A DNA stretch of 24,534 bases from a virus, in the IMG/VR virus record IMGVR_UViG_3300025674_000373, positions 1-24,534 of that record; one strand, 5' to 3'. Each line of letters begins with the position of its first letter. The first letter of the stretch is position 1. Positions 20,444-24,534 of the stretch are shown in pieces. The position numbers and the translations under genes are program-made. The notes beneath the pieces were generated by a model, which saw only the letters and a list, made by a program, of their open reading frames with translations, was not told the origin of the DNA and made no database searches.

Positions 20444-21654
20444 TACTGATTAATGTAAGGAGTAAGTTGCTGCCAACTGCGAGCGTCAGGTTGCTCTAAA
20501 GCTTCGCTAGCAGATTGGAAAGAGCCATACTTGTGCTTTAAATATTCTACAGGTTGTTTTTCTTTTAATTGTTGTTCTGCTCTTTTATTGAAAGCAGTTT
20601 GTGTTGCTTGCTTAGCAAGATATCCTGCACCTAAACCTGCAAGAACAATACCTGCTGAAGTAGCAAGGCCAGGTGTTTTAAGAACTTCTGGTTTACGCAG
20701 TTGGCGCGCAAGATCTTGTAAGTCTTCAACAGCACGTGGAGTTACCTTGCCAAGTTTTTCTCCCGCTTTGGCAACTGCTGCTTCTCTACTAATTTCACCA
20801 GCAGCACGCTGCATTGGTGCTGTTGTTCCCATGAAAGTTCTTGCTTCTTTCATAGACTCTGGCAATGCTTTATAGAGAGCACCTGTAGTGCCCAATGCTG
20901 TTGCAGTTCCTACTGCAGTAGAAGCAGTTACAGGGAAACCAAAGTATTGAATTTCTGGTTCATTCAATCCTTGAGCAGTACCACGCAAAATACCAAGAGG
21001 TCCAACAAAAGATTGAGTTTGTGGATCAATCTTACCTAGACCAGAAGGTTTTAAATACTTATAGCGTAAATAAGAACTATAAGTGGGATACGCAATCTCA
21101 GGACGCTCTTCTTTGAAAGTAGAATAAGGCAGCGGATCTCCGCGACGACCTGTGAAATAACGCAGCACAGATTCAGCAACTGGACTAGAAGATGTTCGGC
21201 CAGTTGGATCTTCTTCTTTAGAAACTGGGAGAATACTTTTGTAACCAGCAGGACGACCACCTTTTAATGGGTTACCAACTAAACCGCCTAAAGCTGCAAT
21301 AGCAAAAGGAGTGCTGCGCCCAAGAAGATCTGTTGTAACTGGATCAAGCCCCAGCTTCTCACCAGCAGCTCGACCAACGTTACGCCCAACAGCAAGTGTA
21401 TGGTTTAAAAACCAATAGGTGCCACGACTGGCATCAGTAAGAACATCAAGAGTTCCTGTAGCTGCAGCTAACGGTAGATTACCTTGCTTTGCATAACCAA
21501 CTGCTTCTTTAAGCCCACCATATACAGCTCGAGGACCTGTACCAGTTCTTCCAATATTTAAACCTTCACCAAGATAAGTTCCAAACTCTTTACCAAACTT
21601 ATTTAGAGCTTGTCCACTATTGGAAAGATAATTTGTAATATTTGCAAAGCGCAT
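20443..21654 (-). CDS. Large Gly/Ala-rich virion-type protein, 403 residues
   Basis: It contains amphipathic segments near the start (YLSNSGQALNKFGKEFGTYL), a hydrophobic stretch DLLGRSTPFAIAALGGLVGN, a polar middle with several Tyr (YPTYSSYLRYKYLKPSGLGK), another apolar stretch ASTAVGTATALGTTGALYKA and a late hydrophobic helix GLATSAGIVLAGLGAGYLAK, followed by charged helix. No catalytic motif is visible. Its size and its place between similar proteins favour an internal virion or ejection protein. Coupled by TAATG at both ends. Confidence 0.7.
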   Translation of the reverse strand: MRFANITNYLSNSGQALNKFGKEFGTYLGEGLNIGRTGTGPRAVYGGLKEAVGYAKQGNLPLAAATGTLDVLTDASRGTYWFLNHTLAVGRNVGRAAGEKLGLDPVTTDLLGRSTPFAIAALGGLVGNPLKGGRPAGYKSILPVSKEEDPTGRTSSSPVAESVLRYFTGRRGDPLPYSTFKEERPEIAYPTYSSYLRYKYLKPSGLGKIDPQTQSFVGPLGILRGTAQGLNEPEIQYFGFPVTASTAVGTATALGTTGALYKALPESMKEARTFMGTTAPMQRAAGEISREAAVAKAGEKLGKVTPRAVEDLQDLARQLRKPEVLKTPGLATSAGIVLAGLGAGYLAKQATQTAFNKRAEQQLKEKQPVEYLKHKYGSFQSASEALEQPDARSWQQLTPYINQ

Positions 21655-22334
21655 TAGAAGTACCTAGCTGTAGGAGTACTTAGCATTTGGTTTGCAATAG
21701 CAAACGGATCGCCACCACCACCTTGGTTAGAAGAAATGTGATGAATATAGCTAGGGAACTTATAGTTCCTGGCATAAATTAATTCTAAACGACGTTGATG
21801 AGCTAAAGCCTCAGGATCCATTCCTTCTTGATTAGTCTGAACTACAGGAGGAATTACTTGTTGAATCGGCATATCTCCAACAATCCCCTGTTGACTTCCC
21901 GGCTCAGGAACAATTCCACGTGTAACAGCTTGCGCCAGGGGATCAACAACAGCAGCGCCGCCTGCAATACCAAGACCTAATTTACCGGCACCTGCCGTTA
22001 AACCTGCAAGCCTTTGAGCTGCACCAGGTTTCAGCCCCATGTTTCCTAAACGACCAGCAAGCTGCCCTTGCATTTGACTAACACCTGGGTAAAAAGATTT
22101 GACCCCAGCTAAGACACCGCGCTCAACCGGTCCACTAAGAAGACCAATGCCAGCAGAACGAATCACTGACTCACCAAGCGGTGCAGGTGCCCCAGTTAAT
22201 GCAAGTGATAAACCCTGTTCTAAAGCAGCGTTGATGGCTCCAGTTTTAATTGATTCTCGCGCCAGGGCTTTACCGCCTTGCGGCATCGCAATCGGAAGTA
22301 AACGTTGACCAGCTAAACGTAAAGCGTTAATCAT
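21654..22334 (-). CDS. Gly-rich virion-type protein with C-terminal tag
   Basis: The 226 residues begin with a basic amphipathic helix (INALRLAGQRLLPIAMPQGG) and Gly/Ala/Leu-rich segments (GAGKLGLGIAGGAAVVDPLA is the most hydrophobic), pass a Pro/Gln linker, a charged helix (DPEALAHQRRLELIYARNY) and Gly-rich spacer, and end with DPFAIANQML..PTARYF. That ending matches the ends of the M23-like peptidase (DPMTIAKAI..VPTAKYF) and the transglycosylase, while the rest is unrelated. ATG 22334 overlaps the upstream stop (ATGA). Confidence 0.7.
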   Translation of the reverse strand: MINALRLAGQRLLPIAMPQGGKALARESIKTGAINAALEQGLSLALTGAPAPLGESVIRSAGIGLLSGPVERGVLAGVKSFYPGVSQMQGQLAGRLGNMGLKPGAAQRLAGLTAGAGKLGLGIAGGAAVVDPLAQAVTRGIVPEPGSQQGIVGDMPIQQVIPPVVQTNQEGMDPEALAHQRRLELIYARNYKFPSYIHHISSNQGGGGDPFAIANQMLSTPTARYF

Positions 22335-22738
22335 GATACGGCAGTTCCTTCTGAACCAGGGAATTCTTTTGCTTTTTCAGCGCGTTGCTGAACATAACCA
22401 GTCAGACCTGCAGCACTGACTCTTTCTTCAGGATTTAATACTCTACTGGTGTCGTAATCGCGTAAGAAAGTATTTAGATGCTGGGGTCCGCTATGTAAGA
22501 ACGGATCTTTACCAGTGTTAGGAATAATCTGATTACCTAATTGTTTTAAATCAATACGTTCATCAAAAGGACCGTATTTCTTTGCAGGTAGCTCATTGGT
22601 ATCACGTAATTTTGCAAGCCAGGTATTAAGAAATTCCTTACCGGCCATCTGAGAGTCCGCGTAAGGACCCAAAGAACTTCCAGCTTCTTTAGAAGGAAGA
22701 TTAACGTTATCTGGATAAGAACTACGTGCTTTAAACAC
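22331..22738 (-). CDS. Unknown soluble protein, 135 residues
   Basis: It is polar, with NLPSKEAGSSLGPYADSQMA, then KEFLNTWLAKLRD, KKYGPFDERIDLKQLGNQII and a helical end VSAAGLTGYVQQRAEKAKEF. No membrane segment and no Cys. The start is GTG 22738, two bases after the upstream TGA, with AAAGG about nine bases before. Function unknown; its stop overlaps the next gene's start. Confidence 0.68.
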   Translation of the reverse strand: MFKARSSYPDNVNLPSKEAGSSLGPYADSQMAGKEFLNTWLAKLRDTNELPAKKYGPFDERIDLKQLGNQIIPNTGKDPFLHSGPQHLNTFLRDYDTSRVLNPEERVSAAGLTGYVQQRAEKAKEFPGSEGTAVS

Positions 22739-22740
22739 AA

Positions 22741-22947
22741 TCAGCTACCTTTCTTTTTCTTACGGAAACCAGCTAAGGTCTTGGCAAGTTGAGCACGCTT
22801 TACAGTTTTGTCACTGTAATCTTTTGGATTCTTTGTAACTTCTTCTGCAAATTCCGCAGTGCTCATACCAGCTTTTTTAGCTTGTGCAGAAAAAGCGCCT
22901 GGTTTTTTAATGGCACCTTGAATCCAGTTCTCTTTACCTTTAGCCAT
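22741..22947 (-). CDS. Small basic phage protein (WIQGAIKKPGAF family)
   Basis: The motif ENWIQGAIKKPGAFSAQAKK with a Lys-rich end (VKRAQLAKTLAGFRKKKKGS) is one I recall as widespread in aquatic phages, usually annotated as hypothetical. At 68 residues it is full length. High positive charge suggests binding to DNA or to acidic partners. Coupled to the upstream gene by a TAATG overlap. Confidence 0.75.
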   Translation of the reverse strand: MAKGKENWIQGAIKKPGAFSAQAKKAGMSTAEFAEEVTKNPKDYSDKTVKRAQLAKTLAGFRKKKKGS

Positions 22948-23381
22948 TACTTAAGCAGTTCCCGAGCTTTTGAAAGAGCCTCGACTTTAGTGATATTGCC
23001 AGAGACCACATTTGCAAGGACATCTGCCGCAGCCAAAGCCTTGGGTTGCTCAGCAGCAGTTTCATACTTGCGTACTTTTGCTGCAGCAACTTGAGGTAAC
23101 CACCGCTCAGATACTTGGCTAACCATTGTTCGCAGTTCTTTGGCAGTTAACTCACCATCACAAACGGCTTCAATGGCAAGCTCAATTGCAAACTCAACAT
23201 CGGATCCATTCCACTGGCGCATGTTTCGCTCCAGGAGAGGATCAAGAACATCATAAATACGGGCAAGAACAGGGCCGTACTTAAAAAGGTTTTTTGATGC
23301 AAGATAACGGCTGAGTAATGTAGTACCCGCAGTTAATCCTGCACCAATAATAATTGCAATGACTGGTTCCAAGGAGGTCAT
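22947..23381 (-). CDS. Small membrane-anchored protein, holin-like topology
   Basis: The N-terminus holds one transmembrane helix (residues about 5-26, PVIAIIIGAGLTAGTTLLS) followed by a soluble, mostly helical domain (VEFAIELAIEAVCDGELTAK; LRTMVSQVSERWLP; ADVLANVVSGNI). The transmembrane stretch resembles that of the plus-strand protein at 1066-1314. This could be a holin or another inner-membrane protein; nothing decides between them. ATG 23381 has AGGGAG about six bases upstream and TAGAAT at 23408-23403. Confidence 0.7.
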   Translation of the reverse strand: MTSLEPVIAIIIGAGLTAGTTLLSRYLASKNLFKYGPVLARIYDVLDPLLERNMRQWNGSDVEFAIELAIEAVCDGELTAKELRTMVSQVSERWLPQVAAAKVRKYETAAEQPKALAAADVLANVVSGNITKVEALSKARELLK

Positions 23382-23402
23382 AGATTCTCCCTAATAATTT
23401 TT

Positions 23403-23408
23403 ATTCTA
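23403..23408 (-). promoter_or_regulatory. -10 box TAGAAT
   Basis: CTTTAGAATAAAAATTA on the minus strand, 21 bases before ATG 23381. The same phrase CTTTAGAATAAAATTA appears on the plus strand before the gene at 1066, which strengthens both as promoter candidates. Confidence 0.42.
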
Positions 23409-23412
23409 AAGC

Positions 23413-24534
23413 TCATAACTCACCACGTAGTGCTTTGCGAACTAGTTCATCACGTTGACGCATTAATTCAATTCGTTGAGCACGAGCACTTCCTTCTGGT
23501 GCAGGAGTACGTCGAGAGAAACGGGTTCCAAGTGCGGGATCAACGCCAGATTCACTGATAGCACCACCGCGAACAATGCTGGCAGGAAGCTCAGTTCCCA
23601 TGCGTCCCCTAACTCGTTGACCGCTCTGACGCATCGCTTCTATCTGGCGGCGGCGTTGTGCAGCTTTCTCACCACCCATCGCCTGTTGGCTATAAGCAAG
23701 ACCAGAAGAAGGATCAATCCGCTCAGGAGTTGCTTCTGCAATTTGCGAAAGGATTGCAGGATCAAAAGAAGCAGGATCAATCACATTTGCCGCCACGCCT
23801 TTAAAGGTTCTACCTTCACGACCCATGATGCGTTGTGGTTCAACAGCCGTACCACGGATCGGAGTAACTGCGCCAGTTGCAATCTGTACAGGACTTACAT
23901 CTTCTGGACGGAAAACAGTTTGGCGGCCAGTAAGATCATCAATTCCTTTGTAAAGAACAGGAGTTACATCTTCTACGGAACCCTGTCCAACTCCAAAGGT
24001 CAAACCTTCTAAACCTTCAATAGCTTCCCGGCGACGCCCAACACCACCGACTTCTTGGCGGCCTGCACCACCCCGAGCTCGCATTTGGTAATACTCACTG
24101 GTGGGAAGACCTTGGACTTCAGGCACTACACGAGAACCAACAACTTCACCACTGAGTTCGCTGATAACAGGAACTTCACGAATACCTTCAGTTACTTCCG
24201 GACGTAATTTGTACAAAAGTTGATTAGCTTCTGCTTGAGCTAAACGATTACGTGCATCTTCTGTTGCTTGTGCAGTAGTGCCTAACAGTTTTTTGGTAGA
24301 AGGTGCAAGCTGTTGTAATTCAGCTTGAGAAGGTTGATAAGTAGAAGGAACACCAAGTTGTTCTAACGCACGAGCTTTCATTGCATTCTGCATGTTAAGC
24401 GCGGCTTGTAAAGATTCAGCACGTACTTGAGTTGTTGGTGGTCCGCTATAAGTAGTCACTCCGGTGTATTTATCAATTACTGGTTGTTGAGTAATACCAA
24501 ATGCTTCATACAAAGAACTTGTAGGAACACTTTC
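23413..24534 (-). CDS. Gln/Arg-rich protein, 5' end outside the window
   Basis: The frame is open from the right edge to the stop at 23413, at least 373 residues. A TTG at 24513 could start translation, but the frame continues upstream to the edge, so the N-terminus is probably missing. It is helical and polar (RAESLQAALNMQNAMKARAL; TAQATEDARNRLAQAEANQL), with a central REVPVISELSGEVVGSRVVP and an Arg-rich end (RQIEAMRQSGQRVRGRMG; RAQRIELMRQRDELVRKALR). Long charged helices fit a virion or packaging protein. No family recognised. Confidence 0.72.
   Translation of the reverse strand, partial: ESVPTSSLYEAFGITQQPVIDKYTGVTTYSGPPTTQVRAESLQAALNMQNAMKARALEQLGVPSTYQPSQAELQQLAPSTKKLLGTTAQATEDARNRLAQAEANQLLYKLRPEVTEGIREVPVISELSGEVVGSRVVPEVQGLPTSEYYQMRARGGAGRQEVGGVGRRREAIEGLEGLTFGVGQGSVEDVTPVLYKGIDDLTGRQTVFRPEDVSPVQIATGAVTPIRGTAVEPQRIMGREGRTFKGVAANVIDPASFDPAILSQIAEATPERIDPSSGLAYSQQAMGGEKAAQRRRQIEAMRQSGQRVRGRMGTELPASIVRGGAISESGVDPALGTRFSRRTPAPEGSARAQRIELMRQRDELVRKALRGEL

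Noticed and set aside
1-24534. T4-like late promoters (TATAAATA)
   Set aside because: No such box was noticed in the gaps; the boxes present are of TANAAT type.

Overview
The window looks like the late (virion and packaging) region of a tailed double-stranded DNA phage (Caudoviricetes). A large terminase, portal, scaffold-like protein and major capsid-like protein lie in order on one strand, with genes abutting by TAATG or ATGA overlaps and almost no spare DNA; the largest gap is 141 bases. Several small families (a KPGQWSARKAQLL protein, a WIQGAIKKPGAF protein, a CGNCAAFD cysteine protein, LxxGELALN-type fibre proteins) are familiar to me from phages of marine and freshwater picocyanobacteria and other pelagic bacteria, so an aquatic, probably cyanobacterial, host is my inference. 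I see no tape measure, sheath or tube gene, which leans towards a short-tailed virion, but the genome extends past both edges.

Layout, read in the direction of transcription (minus strand, high to low coordinates). (1) 24534-17303: a partial Gln/Arg-rich protein, a small membrane protein, a basic 68-residue protein, then a run of Gly/Ala-rich, partly hydrophobic proteins resembling internal or ejected virion proteins, ending in a protein with six near-perfect 22-residue repeats. (2) 17306-12312: putative small terminase, large terminase, an AbrB-like 61-residue protein, the portal, and a scaffold-like gene whose first 168 codons are overprinted on the portal gene. (3) 12290-8534: a promoter/terminator-like junction, a Gly-rich protein, a small protein, an HExxH zinc metalloprotease in the place where a prohead protease usually sits, then, after a structured 141-base gap with a strong promoter, the major capsid protein and a second abundant virion protein. 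(4) 8475-5080: a helix-hairpin-helix protein whose start codon lies in the loop of a 12-bp stem, a connector-like protein, a lambda R-type lytic transglycosylase, an M23-like peptidase with permuted motif order, and four small proteins. (5) 5039-1: tail or adhesion proteins with FCCH-like beta modules, a small fibre protein and two tandem paralogous receptor-type proteins. A single plus-strand gene (1066-1314) interrupts this last group.

The most interesting items are: a roughly 55-residue C-terminal module shared by the two peptidoglycan enzymes, whose last 18-20 residues (ending Tyr-Phe) recur on an unrelated Gly-rich virion protein, suggesting a virion-docking tag; the zinc metalloprotease as a candidate unconventional head-maturation protease; the 503-base portal/scaffold overprint; the structured leader of the capsid mRNA; and recurrent TANAAT boxes in nearly every real intergenic gap. 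All functional statements come from reading motifs by eye; no database search was run.
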